DNA of 64,000 nt, from assembly GCA_002707365.1 (NCBI GenBank), contig PAMQ01000004.1, positions 141,003 through 205,002 of the forward strand, given 5' to 3'. This document shows, piece by piece, positions 36,674 through 45,695 of the stretch (positions are counted from its first letter, which is position 1; every line of letters begins with the position of its first letter). A model generated the notes under the pieces. The model was given only the letters and a program-made list of their open reading frames with translations, ran no database searches and was not told the DNA's origin. The DNA comes from Trueperaceae bacterium (lineage in GTDB: Bacteria; Deinococcota; Deinococci; Deinococcales; Trueperaceae). A program made the translations under genes and the position numbers.

Positions 36674-37132
36674 TTTGTCCTCCATAAGACAAGTGCCGAC
36701 CCAAAGTCCTACCTGACCCCGGTTATCGACGTTAATCCACAACCTACACCTATTTTCAGGACCCGTAGTATGAAAATTTACAGGAGCAAAGTGTAAAAGA
36801 TTACAGGTTTTCTAAGGATTACGACCAATTAGCGTTGGAAAACCTACAAAAACCTAAACATGGAACAAAACCTAATACCCTTAGGAGGCCCACCGTTTAG
36901 TCTGAGAGATTACTTAGTTTTAGCCATAGCTTCGTTTAACTACCCTTAAGTCGGTTTCGCCAGCTCATTAGATTAAATTGATGCGTAACTTTACGACAAA
37001 TGTTCGGATGAGACCCAAGTTATCTCGTTAATCCGGGTAGGGAATCTACGGCATAATGGCGGTTTGGAGATTAGAAGTAACGATTGTGGGTTCGTTCGAC
37101 TGAACTAACTAATGAGCTCGGGACGAGGTTAA
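36674..37132. other. Upstream region of the membrane protein pair, with iterated AAAACCTA
   Basis: No gene is seen in these 459 bases. The 8-mer AAAACCTA occurs three times in direct orientation at 36839-36846, 36849-36856 and 36867-36874, a related CAACCTA lies near 36740, and TTACAGG occurs at 36778-36784 and 36801-36807. Such spaced copies could be regulator sites for the minus-strand membrane gene. Confidence 0.4.
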
Positions 37133-38206
37133 TTATGATTGCGCGAGTTTATCTTCATCAAGTAGTACTCCCAGGCCAGGTTCAGAGGGAGGCTCCATGA
37201 TCTGTCCATTAGGAAGATACGGTTCAACCAAAAAAGTGTCGTTCATGTCAGAGAAGCCGGCGGGCCAGCGAATATTCGGTGTAGAAGCAGCCAGGTGAGC
37301 AGCTGCTGCAGCCATGATGTCGAAGTAAGGAGCGATCGAGATTTCTAGGCCGGCGGCTTCAGCAACAGCAGCCATACGCTTGGCTTGTAGAAGGCCACCG
37401 TACTTATGAATCTTGAAATGCAACACATGAGCTCCTTGTGCCCTCGCAATCTCATAGACGGTACGTGGGTTTGTTAACAACTCATCCGCCTGGAGCGGAG
37501 TTTTCAATCTTGTGGCTAACGTCGACATTTCGTCGAGGTGGCGAACGGGTTGCTCAAAGATGGCGACACCACCAATTGACTCTATTTGCGTAAGGGTTTG
37601 GATGGCTTCGCCAAGTGCATAGCTAGTATTACCATCAAGTTGAAATTGAAGGCCCTCGGGTACTGCAGTTCGTAAACCTGCATACCAATCGAGATCAGCG
37701 TGAACCCCAAACCCAATTTTTGTTTTAAACCAGGTCCAACCCTGATCAGCTAGTTCCGCCACTCGCGCTGCGGTCAGCTCGGTACTTTCACGTTCAACGA
37801 ACGCGTGCAAGGGTGCTCCCTGGCTGCACTGTCCCCCAAGCAACTCGTAAACGGGGACGCCAAGAGCTTTACCCTTGATGTCCCACAGTGCGAACTCAAC
37901 AGCGGTCATGGCATAAGTAGCTCCCCGAAGGGCCTTGTGCATACGAACAACGAGATCCTCAATAGCAAACGGATTCAAGCCGTCCACCGCCGGCGCCAAA
38001 TAACGATCGATGGACACCTTAATAGATTCAGCAGTCTCTCCATACCAAGGGGCCGGCGCGACAGTTTGTCCAATTCCGGTGATACCCTCGTCCGTGAACA
38101 CCTGAGCAATGACCGTTGTAGTGGCAGGCATCTCTCCATAAGCAGTTCGGAGAGCTCGATTTCGCTGAACAGCGACAATGCTAGAGCGAACCCCAGTAAT
38201 CTTCAT
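37133..38206 (-). CDS. Mandelate racemase/muconate lactonizing enzyme superfamily protein
   Basis: The 357-residue protein has the enolase-superfamily capping domain (1-125, with FALWDIKGKALGVPVYELLGG) and TIM barrel. Catalytic candidates are the KxK of FKTKIGFG, metal ligands Asp in QLDGNTSYA, Glu in IFEQP and Asp in LQADELL, and the Lys in HFKIHKYGG. It belongs with dipeptide epimerases, muconate cycloisomerases and relatives; the substrate is not determined. It is distinct from the racemase at 8.6 kb. Its position next to a MATE exporter is divergent. Confidence 0.87.
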   Translation of the reverse strand: MKITGVRSSIVAVQRNRALRTAYGEMPATTTVIAQVFTDEGITGIGQTVAPAPWYGETAESIKVSIDRYLAPAVDGLNPFAIEDLVVRMHKALRGATYAMTAVEFALWDIKGKALGVPVYELLGGQCSQGAPLHAFVERESTELTAARVAELADQGWTWFKTKIGFGVHADLDWYAGLRTAVPEGLQFQLDGNTSYALGEAIQTLTQIESIGGVAIFEQPVRHLDEMSTLATRLKTPLQADELLTNPRTVYEIARAQGAHVLHFKIHKYGGLLQAKRMAAVAEAAGLEISIAPYFDIMAAAAAHLAASTPNIRWPAGFSDMNDTFLVEPYLPNGQIMEPPSEPGLGVLLDEDKLAQS

Positions 38207-38593
38207 GAATTCCCCTGCCTTCCTACCCCGCAGTATAGGCGATCAATCATTAACCTCGAAATTAGAGATAGGATCAAATTAACGTGTGCATGGGTACTTA
38301 ACAATGACAGGCAATTTATTAATTATTATAGATTCAAGCTCAAGTATCCGGAACACCCCAACAGGCTGACGAGATACACAAAAGTACGAGCTAAATTTAG
38401 TGCGTGAAGTTGATTTGTTATGGAGGGGGTTCCCAATTGAGCCTCAGGCATCGATAATGGCCGTCATGCCTTCGCGCCCTAGAATCTTTCATAATCCGAG
38501 TGTGAACCCGAATTATGATGACACAGTACTCACAATTCTGTCTCTACGCCAGGTCCACCGACCCGATTTGATGCACGCCTCGTCTGTTGGGCT
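38207..38593. other. Divergent intergenic region
   Basis: These 387 bases separate the minus-strand enolase-superfamily gene from the plus-strand MATE gene. Short open frames exist but none has a ribosome-binding site or recognisable product. No clear promoter or hairpin was found. Confidence 0.35.
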
Positions 38594-39955
38594 ATGAGTA
38601 TCCGCGGGACTTTTTTTTCTCGTACCGGCTTAACCCGGAAGATAGCGATTCTAGCCACGCCACTTATATTTCAACAAATGTCTTACACCCTACTCATGGT
38701 AGCGGACACCTTTTTCGTCTCGAGAATAAGTACACAAGCTTTAGCTGCAACGGGACTGGCTGGAGTACTGTTTTTCGCAATCGCACTACTCTTTCGAGGA
38801 CCTGCTAATAGCAGCGTGGTCTTCGTCGGTCGTGCTCACGGAGCAGAAGACGACGAAGCTGTAGGAAAATGGGTTTGGCGCTGCCTAGTCGTGGTGGCAA
38901 TCATGAGTGCCGTTTCGCTAGCCTTTCCATGGATCTTCCGCTGGGGATTCCCATTCCTAGCACCAAGCGATGAGCCCCAGGTTGCGATCCTAGGGGCAAA
39001 CTACCTCTTCATCCGTGGTTTTGAACTACCCTTCTTCCTATTTTCTGGCGTGGTCTGGGGATTCATGATTGGACGGGGTGATTCTCGCACTCCCATGATT
39101 CTGGCTTGGGTAACAGTACTACTTAACATTATTCTCGATTGGCTTTTAGTACTAGGAAACCTTGGATTTCCCAGATTAGAAGTGACGGGAGCCGCAATAG
39201 CCACAGTAATAGCCCACGCTGTTAACGCCGGACTTAGCGCCTTTATCTTATGGGCGCCAGCAATCCGCCGGCGCTACGAAACACATCGCCGGCGCGCCAT
39301 AAAAAAACGAGATATTTTGCAAGTATTCCGCGTTGGCCTACCAATGGGCCTAGGTGATTTCGTAGAGATCTCCAGCTTTAGCGTTTTTTTCGCCATTATT
39401 GGCACTATCTCGACAGGGGCTCTGGCTGCTAATCAGATAGCACTTCAGTACATGAGCATATCTTTCATGGTTGGCATTGCTTTCTCGATGGCAACCTCAA
39501 GCATGGTGGCCCAACAGCTCGGGGCAAAGCGACCCGACCTGGCGCAAGGAGTAGGCTATCGAGGAACTGTTCTTGGCATGATCGCAATGGGAACAATTGG
39601 CTTCAGTTTCTTGATTGCTCCAGCGGCGCTAATGAGCTTGTTTACGAGCGATCCAGATGTAATTAAAGCTGGAGTGCAGATTCTACGCTTGATGGCAATA
39701 TTTCAACTGTTCGATGCAGTCGCCGTAGTGCTGTCCGGAGCGCTGAACGGTTCGGGAGATACTACTTTCACGATGGTGGCGCGAATGGTCATAGGATGGG
39801 TGTTGTTCTTACCTCTAGTTACCTTAATAGTATTTGTTTTCGATGGTGGTGTCCGCGATGCTTGGATTGGAGCTCTCTTCTATGGAACCTGCCTAGCCCT
39901 GGTATACCTAATACGATTCCGGTCGGGTCGCTGGCAAAAGATCAAAGTACTATGA
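38594..39955 (+). CDS. MATE family efflux transporter
   Basis: The 453-residue protein has twelve hydrophobic helices in two six-helix halves. MATE signatures are IAILATPLIFQQMSYTLLMV, ADTFFVSRISTQALAATGLA, GRGDSRTPMILAWVTVLLNIILDW (in segments) and, in the second half, VGLPMGLGDFVEISSFSVF and LSGALNGSGDTTFTMVARM. The family exports drugs or metabolites using H+ or Na+ gradients. No substrate is suggested by neighbours. Confidence 0.92.
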   Translation: MSIRGTFFSRTGLTRKIAILATPLIFQQMSYTLLMVADTFFVSRISTQALAATGLAGVLFFAIALLFRGPANSSVVFVGRAHGAEDDEAVGKWVWRCLVVVAIMSAVSLAFPWIFRWGFPFLAPSDEPQVAILGANYLFIRGFELPFFLFSGVVWGFMIGRGDSRTPMILAWVTVLLNIILDWLLVLGNLGFPRLEVTGAAIATVIAHAVNAGLSAFILWAPAIRRRYETHRRRAIKKRDILQVFRVGLPMGLGDFVEISSFSVFFAIIGTISTGALAANQIALQYMSISFMVGIAFSMATSSMVAQQLGAKRPDLAQGVGYRGTVLGMIAMGTIGFSFLIAPAALMSLFTSDPDVIKAGVQILRLMAIFQLFDAVAVVLSGALNGSGDTTFTMVARMVIGWVLFLPLVTLIVFVFDGGVRDAWIGALFYGTCLALVYLIRFRSGRWQKIKVL

Positions 39956-40031
39956 CAATAATTTCTCGAAGATTCCCAAAGTTAACATCAGTCCAGTTTT
40001 GGAGCCTATCTAAGAAAATAGGTACCACTTC

Positions 40032-41063
40032 ATGACTAAACTGAGTCCTACGCAGGTTACAACCGGTAGTACGAAGGACCTTTGGCGACTCGGCATACTT
40101 CCCATAATGGCGGTAGGAGCTTTCTCTGGTTTATTCGGGATTTACTGGGATATAAGTTGGCATATCGATAAAGGGCGCGATACTTTTTTCTCGCCACCAC
40201 ATAACCTGATCTACCTTTCGATGGGCATCGTGCTAGTTGTTACGCTTCTCGGGTTTTTTCGTGACAGGCAGGCAAGTCGTTTTCACCTCCGGCTAGGGCG
40301 AGCTCATCTCCACCCAGGACTCGTCATAACGGCACTCGGCACGTTGCTAGTGCTGGTTTTTGCGCCAGCTGACGAATTATGGCACAGGTGGTTCGGTACG
40401 GACTTGACGTTATGGGCCCCCATGCACCTTATAGGCGTCTTGGGCCTGAACATGCTCAGTTTCGGAGGTCTAGTTGGGACCTGGGTAGATCGAAGGCTTA
40501 CAACAGATCCAGGTCGACAAAAACTCCTTGGTTTTGTCTCCATTTTCTTTGCTGCCACTCTGATTGGCTGGTACGGTGTTCTTCTCGCGGAGTATGAGTT
40601 TGTAGTTCCGGCCTTTCCCACATTTTGGCATCCACTATTACTAACTGGTTTACCCGTTTTTGTGCTGGTTTTGATTGCTCGCCTAAACCCTGTTCCTTTT
40701 GCAGCAACTTTGGCCGCCACGGGATTCACCTTAATTAGACTTCTTCTCGCAGGTTGGTTAATGATTTCTTCGAGCGTTAACCTTGCTGGCCATTCAAAGC
40801 CAGCAATTCCATTCCTCCTTTTAGCAGGAATCGCCGCTGACCTCTTAGTTAAACGATCCCCACTGTGGTTAAGCGGCCTAGTGATCGGATTAACCTGTTT
40901 TGTCACTAACTACCTGCTGACATTGATCTCCAGTGTCAACTGGCACCAAGGGGCTTTAGTGTTCGGCTTACCTAGTGGTTTGGTTCTAGCTGTGATGGCC
41001 GCTTACTCGGGATCCTGGGTAGCCGAATCCCTCAAACCAAAAACTACAGTAGACGACGCATGA
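40032..41063 (+). CDS. Unknown polytopic membrane protein with His/Trp-rich loops
   Basis: The 343-residue protein has about nine to ten hydrophobic helices. Two loop motifs stand out: YWDISWHIDKGRDTFFSPPH with three potential metal ligands near residue 40-60, and DELWHRWFGTDLTLWAPMH near 120-140. His residues at membrane edges suggest haem or copper contact, but no known family was recognised. The stop overlaps (ATGA) the start of a secreted FixH/YtkA-like gene, implying joint function, possibly in metal handling or oxidase assembly. That role is inference. Confidence 0.7.
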   Translation: MTKLSPTQVTTGSTKDLWRLGILPIMAVGAFSGLFGIYWDISWHIDKGRDTFFSPPHNLIYLSMGIVLVVTLLGFFRDRQASRFHLRLGRAHLHPGLVITALGTLLVLVFAPADELWHRWFGTDLTLWAPMHLIGVLGLNMLSFGGLVGTWVDRRLTTDPGRQKLLGFVSIFFAATLIGWYGVLLAEYEFVVPAFPTFWHPLLLTGLPVFVLVLIARLNPVPFAATLAATGFTLIRLLLAGWLMISSSVNLAGHSKPAIPFLLLAGIAADLLVKRSPLWLSGLVIGLTCFVTNYLLTLISSVNWHQGALVFGLPSGLVLAVMAAYSGSWVAESLKPKTTVDDA

Positions 41064-41425
41064 AAAATTTGGCTGCATGCCTGTTGTTCTTGTTAGTAGG
41101 AGCTGTCCAGGCTGAACATCCGAACCCATCCTCACTAACCGAAAGCATTCGTTTAGGGAGCCGCGCTGAGGTAACAATTTCTCAGCGACCAGCTGCCCCT
41201 TTGATTCTTGAAGTTAGGACTCAGCCCGAAATCACGCGTCATCATGAAATCCTAGCTTTCATGTTCCCCCGTTCGAGTATGTCCAGTGCAGGTTCGGTCC
41301 GGCGTGTGATGACCCCAATAGAACCAGGATATTACCGGCTTGAGGTTACGTTGCCTGACAATACTGTTTGGGGGTTCTCGCTTAGATATGGAACAGGTAT
41401 CAATGTTTATTACGCTTTTCTGTAA
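41060..41425 (+). CDS. Secreted FixH/YtkA-like domain protein, cut by an in-frame TAA
   Basis: The 121-residue product has a signal peptide (about 1-18, LAACLLFLLVGAVQA) and a small beta domain ending PIEPGYYRLEVTLPDNTVWG, like the immunoglobulin-like domains of FixH, CcoH and YtkA. The frame stops at TAA 41423-41425 but continues unchanged for 60 more codons that encode a linker and a membrane anchor. The full gene was probably 41060-41608. The start overlaps the stop of the upstream polytopic gene. Confidence 0.68.
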   Translation: MKNLAACLLFLLVGAVQAEHPNPSSLTESIRLGSRAEVTISQRPAAPLILEVRTQPEITRHHEILAFMFPRSSMSSAGSVRRVMTPIEPGYYRLEVTLPDNTVWGFSLRYGTGINVYYAFL

Positions 41426-41608
41426 CAACCTGTAAACACCAACAGCGAAGAAGTGTTGCAGCATAATATTTCTTTTCATGGGGACTTAAGAGAAGGTGTT
41501 CCTCCTTTCGTGCAGTCGATTGGATTTGGCGTTTTTGGTCTTCTTCTCGTATTGGTACTTTCTCTCATCGGGGTTGTTCTACGGACATTACGGGCCAAGA
41601 GTGACTAA
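41426..41608 (+). pseudogene. C-terminal anchor of the FixH-like gene, after the in-frame stop
   Basis: In the same frame as the preceding gene, these 60 codons encode a polar linker (NTNSEEVLQHNISFHGDLRE), a strongly hydrophobic helix (IGFGVFGLLLVLVLSLIGVV) and a basic end, LRTLRAKSD, the standard layout of a C-terminal membrane anchor. A GTG at 41453 could start it alone, but no good ribosome-binding site is present. A single base change (for example CAA to TAA) explains the interruption. Confidence 0.6.
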
Positions 41609-41822
41609 TCAACGGGTGGGCTTTATAGATAAGCATACGCAGTAAAAGATGACAACAAATACCTAATCCTTCTCTATAACTTTCTAGGCTGTCAGTGCCC
41701 GTCAGGACAGGTTGAGGTTTACTGAGTTCTGAGTGGTCCTACCCAAAACATCGTAAGTAGTTACACTTCCGCTGATTTTGCTAAATAAATGGTATTTGCT
41801 CAGGGAATGTTGCTGGACGTGA

Positions 41823-41828
41823 TAAACT
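41823..41828 (+). promoter_or_regulatory. -10-like element of the PfkB kinase gene
   Basis: TAAACT is followed by eight bases and the ATG at 41837. No Shine-Dalgarno sequence and no good -35 box are seen. Confidence 0.3.
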
Positions 41829-41836
41829 TTTGCCGC

Positions 41837-42784
41837 ATGTCGATACCTCTCTTGGTCCTTGGTGATTTTGCTTGGGATGTGATGATTAGAACCAACACCG
41901 AGCTCCTCACTGGTGGGGATGCTTTCGGGGAAGTGATGCTCGCTCCGGGTGGAAGTGCTGCTAATGTGGCAGTGTGGGCTCGTCGGTGTGGTCTCGATAC
42001 TACATTTATTGGCAAGATTGGCAGGGACCGTTTTGGTCAATTAGCGAAGGAGAACTTGCAGAGCGAAAAGGTTCTCGCTAGCTTTGTTGAGACTGACGCG
42101 CAACTCACGGGGTCAGTAGCTGTTTGGATTGATGGCAAAGGTGAAAGGTCTATGGTGTCCGGTAAGGGTGCTGATCATTATTTGCTGCCATCTGAACTTC
42201 CGAAAGATCTCCTTGGGAAATGTAATCACCTCCACCTCACGGCATGGTCGTTCTTTGCTGATCCGCCCCGTACGGCAGCTAGACAAGCCGCCAAGTTAGC
42301 AAAATCGGCAGGTGCTACTATTTCGTTTGATCCAGGTTCCTTCCAGCTTATTCAGGAGATGTGTGTCGATACATTTCTTAGTCATACACGAGACCTAGAT
42401 ATTGACTTGTTCTTGCCTAATAAAGAGGAAGGCGCAGTGTTATCTGGTGAGACTGAACCTGTGGCCATTGCTGAAGTTCTTGCCAAGCTTTATCCGGCAT
42501 CAATGATCGCCCTAAAGCTCGATGCTCAGGGAGCATTGATTCGGAATGGAAACACAGTCACGTGGATCTCGCCCGCTACTAATCACTTAATCGACGCGAC
42601 GGGGGCAGGTGACTCGTTTGCAGGTGCTTTCCTTGCTCGTTACCTCCGTGGACAGAATCCCGAGGCAGCAGCTCGCTTTGCGACTCAGATTTCAGCGTGG
42701 GTAATTCAGCATTTAGGTGCTAGGTCAGATCCCGATTTAAACCTACGGAAACTTTTAGTTGATCGTAGTAACTCTGATTGCTGA
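41837..42784 (+). CDS. PfkB family carbohydrate kinase
   Basis: From ATG 41837 the protein has 315 residues and starts like a ribokinase (PLLVLGDFAWDVMI); an earlier ATG at 41789 adds an unlikely extension. Family motifs are GGSAANVAVWARRCGLDTTF, IGKIGRDRFG, a central NKEEGAVLSG and DATGAGDSFAGAFLARYL with the catalytic Asp and anion hole. It phosphorylates a sugar, sugar acid or nucleoside with ATP; the nearby dehydrogenases suggest a sugar or sugar-acid pathway, as inference. Confidence 0.88.
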   Translation: MSIPLLVLGDFAWDVMIRTNTELLTGGDAFGEVMLAPGGSAANVAVWARRCGLDTTFIGKIGRDRFGQLAKENLQSEKVLASFVETDAQLTGSVAVWIDGKGERSMVSGKGADHYLLPSELPKDLLGKCNHLHLTAWSFFADPPRTAARQAAKLAKSAGATISFDPGSFQLIQEMCVDTFLSHTRDLDIDLFLPNKEEGAVLSGETEPVAIAEVLAKLYPASMIALKLDAQGALIRNGNTVTWISPATNHLIDATGAGDSFAGAFLARYLRGQNPEAAARFATQISAWVIQHLGARSDPDLNLRKLLVDRSNSDC

Positions 42785-42950
42785 GAAACAAAACGTTTTC
42801 GTCACTATCTCAAGTTTTGACTCCAAAGAACTGATTTTTACCTAATGTAGTTAGTACTGGAAATATCCTCTGCGGGAACAAATGTCCGTTTTGGTAACCA
42901 AGGTCGGGTAATATTGATGCAAAGTCTCGAACATCTATTGGAGGATCTAT

Positions 42951-43784
42951 ATGTATTCCCTTGAAGGAAAGGTTGCATTGGTTACGGGTGCTGCGGGTAA
43001 GAACGGTATTGGGCGGGCGATCGCTGTTCGTTTAGCAGAAGAGGGAGCCGATATCATCGTTAATGACCTAATTGAGCGTCCTGGTGGTGAAGCAGACACT
43101 TGGGGGGGCTTACCTGCCGTAGTAGAAGAAATAAAGGCTAAAGGTAGGCGGGCATTATCACTGCAGGCCGACATTTCGAATTCGACCCAGGTGCAGTCGA
43201 TGATTGATCAAGCAATCCAGGTTTTCGGTGGCATAGATATCCTGGTTAATAACGCTGGCGCACCTGCAGGCCGTGATCGAACATTGGTTGTTGACGTTGA
43301 AGAAGATGCCTGGGATCTAGTGCAGTCCGTTAATGTTAAGGGTACGTTCCTCTGTTCACAGGCTGTAGCCCGTACGATGATCAAAAGAGACCTTGGTGGC
43401 AAAATTATTAACCTGTCGTCGGTTGCTGGAAAACGAGGGGTGGCTAGGTACGCCGCGTATTGCACGTCTAAGTTCGCTGTCCGGGGATTTACTCAGGCTC
43501 TGGCTTTGGAATTAGCACCTCACGCGATCACGGTTAATGCCATTTGTCCAGTTCTGGTTGATACCGAACGGGTTGACGATATGGCAGAAGCACTTAAGCC
43601 CGAGGGTACCGCGACAACAGCTTATCGAGAGGAATTAGTGTCTCGTACTGAAATGATTGTGCCTCTCGGCCGCATCGCCCAACCAGATGACATTGCTCGT
43701 TCAGCAGCGTTTCTTGCATCGGCTGAAGCCGACTACCTCACGGGCCTCTCGCTTTCTGTTTCTGGTGGTTACGTGATGGACTAA
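42951..43784 (+). CDS. Short-chain dehydrogenase/reductase
   Basis: The 277-residue enzyme has the classical SDR plan: VALVTGAAGKNGIGRAIAVR (NAD(P) binding), DILVNNAGAPAG, INLSSVAGKRG with the catalytic Ser, and YAAYCTSKFAVRG with Tyr and Lys, then PVLVDTERVDD and the C-terminal YLTGLSLSVSGGYVMD. TTGGAGGATC provides the ribosome-binding site. The substrate is unknown. The ThDP enzyme gene starts 99 bases downstream on the same strand, suggesting a shared pathway. Confidence 0.9.
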   Translation: MYSLEGKVALVTGAAGKNGIGRAIAVRLAEEGADIIVNDLIERPGGEADTWGGLPAVVEEIKAKGRRALSLQADISNSTQVQSMIDQAIQVFGGIDILVNNAGAPAGRDRTLVVDVEEDAWDLVQSVNVKGTFLCSQAVARTMIKRDLGGKIINLSSVAGKRGVARYAAYCTSKFAVRGFTQALALELAPHAITVNAICPVLVDTERVDDMAEALKPEGTATTAYREELVSRTEMIVPLGRIAQPDDIARSAAFLASAEADYLTGLSLSVSGGYVMD

Positions 43785-43883
43785 CTTTCTAGCTATAATT
43801 GGCTAAGCAGCTTAAGGGGTAAGAACACGATACTGTTATAGACTCAATCCAGGTCTACACAACCCAGAAGGAGTGAATACACC

Positions 43884-45563
43884 ATGTCCATCATGTCAGG
43901 CGGCCGGTTCCTAGCTGAAACCGTGTACGGTCACGGGATTGACCATGTCTTTTTCGTCCCATACATTGCGCCAAGGGCCTTAATGGAAATGGAGAAGCTT
44001 GGCATAAAGCGCGTACAAGCACATGGTGAGAAGGCTGCAGCCTACATGGCTGATGGATACGCCAGGATCCGTCGTGGCCCTGGGATCTGCATGGCCCAAT
44101 CCGTGGGGGCCGTGAATCTCTCTGCAGGACTCCAGGATGCTTTCCTCGCCAGTTCACCTGTTTTAGCGATTACCGGGCGCCAGGTGCAGAAACACCAACA
44201 CCGACATGCCTATCAGGAGGTTGACCACTCCCGACCTTTTGATGCGGTAACCAAATACAATGTTTTAGTCGATCACCTCGATCAACTTCCATTGTTCCTC
44301 CGTCAGGCTTTCCGTGAGGCCACAACTGGTACACCTGGACCAGTTCATCTTGACTTCGCTGGTTTCTTAGGGCAGGAGATAGCTGATCGTGAGGCAGACT
44401 TACAAGTCGTCATTGAGCCGGACTTTTCACAATTACCTCCTTTTAGGCCAAAAGCAGAAGCTTCTAAAGTGCGCGAAGCTGTCCGGTTGCTACGCGAGGC
44501 CGCAAGGCCAGTAATAGTTGCAGGCGGTGGTGTCACGGCTTCAGATGCAGGGTCAGAGTTAGTGGAGTTAGTCGAGAAGTTAAAAATCCCGGTAGCAACC
44601 TCGTTAAATGCAAAGGACCAAATTCGTTACGATCACCCGCTCTTGGTGGGTGTTTGTGGACAGTATTCAAGAGAGTGTGCCAATCGGGCAGTAGCTGAAT
44701 CAGATCTTGTCTTCTTCATCGGTAGTCAAGCCGGTGGCATGGTCACAAACGACTACACAATTCCGCCCTCAGGCACTCGTGTTATGCAACTCGACATCAA
44801 CGCCTCGGAGTTAGGTCGAAACTTTCCACTCACTCTGGGACTACAAGGTGACGTCAGAGCATCTTTGAAGAGCATGATTGATGAAGCCGAGCCAGTTACT
44901 CAAAGGGACCCCTGGATTAATCGTATACAGGCATTGGTGAGTGAATGGCGTCAAGGGGTTGCCCCTGAAGTGGAGTCTAACCGGGAACCGATGATGCCGC
45001 AGCAGCTTTGCGGGGAGCTCACTGAGTACTTACCCGAAGACGCAATCCTTGTTTCAGATACTGGTCACTCAGGTATTTGGACAGGAACCATGGTGGACCT
45101 GAAATACCCGGAACAGAGATATATACGATGCGCTGGATCGCTCGGTTGGGGACTACCCGCCGCGATTGGAGCCAAGGCTGCTGCTCCGGAACGACCGGTA
45201 ATGTGTTTTACAGGTGATGGGGGTATCTGGTGGCATTTATCTGAATTAGAATCTGCTTTGAAGGCAGGTATCCCAACTGTGACAGTTATCAATAACAATC
45301 ATTCACTTAACCAAGAGCAGGGCGGTGTCGAAAGTACCTATGGAGGTAGGACGACTGGTTCAGATGAACTTTGGTTATTCCCGGAAACTGACTTCGCTGG
45401 AATAGCTAAGTCGATGGGTTGTTTTGGGGTCACTGTTAATAAGCCGAGTGAGCTACCCACTGCGCTTGATCAGGCTTTTGCGGATGGTAGACCTGCAGTG
45501 GTTGATGTAAAAACTCACCTTGAGGGTATAGCACCCAGAGCGTGGGCACCACCAGAAAAATAA
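43884..45563 (+). CDS. Thiamine-diphosphate-dependent enzyme, acetolactate synthase-like
   Basis: The 559-residue protein has the three domains of the AHAS/pyruvate-oxidase family. They are an N-terminal Pyr domain with the ThDP-activating Glu (QAHGEKAAAYMADGYAR, E49), a middle domain, and a C-terminal PP domain with FTGDGGIWWHLSELESALKA then INNNHSLNQE. AGAAGGAG precedes the ATG. Substrate loops differ from biosynthetic IlvB as far as can be judged, no ilvN follows, and an SDR precedes it, so a catabolic lyase or decarboxylase is likely. Confidence 0.88.
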   Translation: MSIMSGGRFLAETVYGHGIDHVFFVPYIAPRALMEMEKLGIKRVQAHGEKAAAYMADGYARIRRGPGICMAQSVGAVNLSAGLQDAFLASSPVLAITGRQVQKHQHRHAYQEVDHSRPFDAVTKYNVLVDHLDQLPLFLRQAFREATTGTPGPVHLDFAGFLGQEIADREADLQVVIEPDFSQLPPFRPKAEASKVREAVRLLREAARPVIVAGGGVTASDAGSELVELVEKLKIPVATSLNAKDQIRYDHPLLVGVCGQYSRECANRAVAESDLVFFIGSQAGGMVTNDYTIPPSGTRVMQLDINASELGRNFPLTLGLQGDVRASLKSMIDEAEPVTQRDPWINRIQALVSEWRQGVAPEVESNREPMMPQQLCGELTEYLPEDAILVSDTGHSGIWTGTMVDLKYPEQRYIRCAGSLGWGLPAAIGAKAAAPERPVMCFTGDGGIWWHLSELESALKAGIPTVTVINNNHSLNQEQGGVESTYGGRTTGSDELWLFPETDFAGIAKSMGCFGVTVNKPSELPTALDQAFADGRPAVVDVKTHLEGIAPRAWAPPEK

Positions 45564-45695
45564 CCTAGATTATTGCCTTCAAGGTTGAAGTCACCGAGTG
45601 TAAATCATATAAGGCAGCATTTACCTGGCTCTTTTATTTGTAATTACAACACGACTTAATCATTTTGAGCTTGCGAAGGAACCCACCCTGTGGTG

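Noticed and set aside
37805..38407. 200-codon plus-strand open frame
   Set aside because: It lies antisense to the enolase-superfamily gene with clear catalytic motifs and shows no recognisable protein features.
40304..40906. 200-codon minus-strand open frame
   Set aside because: Antisense to a membrane protein gene; the Arg/Lys/Pro-rich product is typical of a frame shadow.
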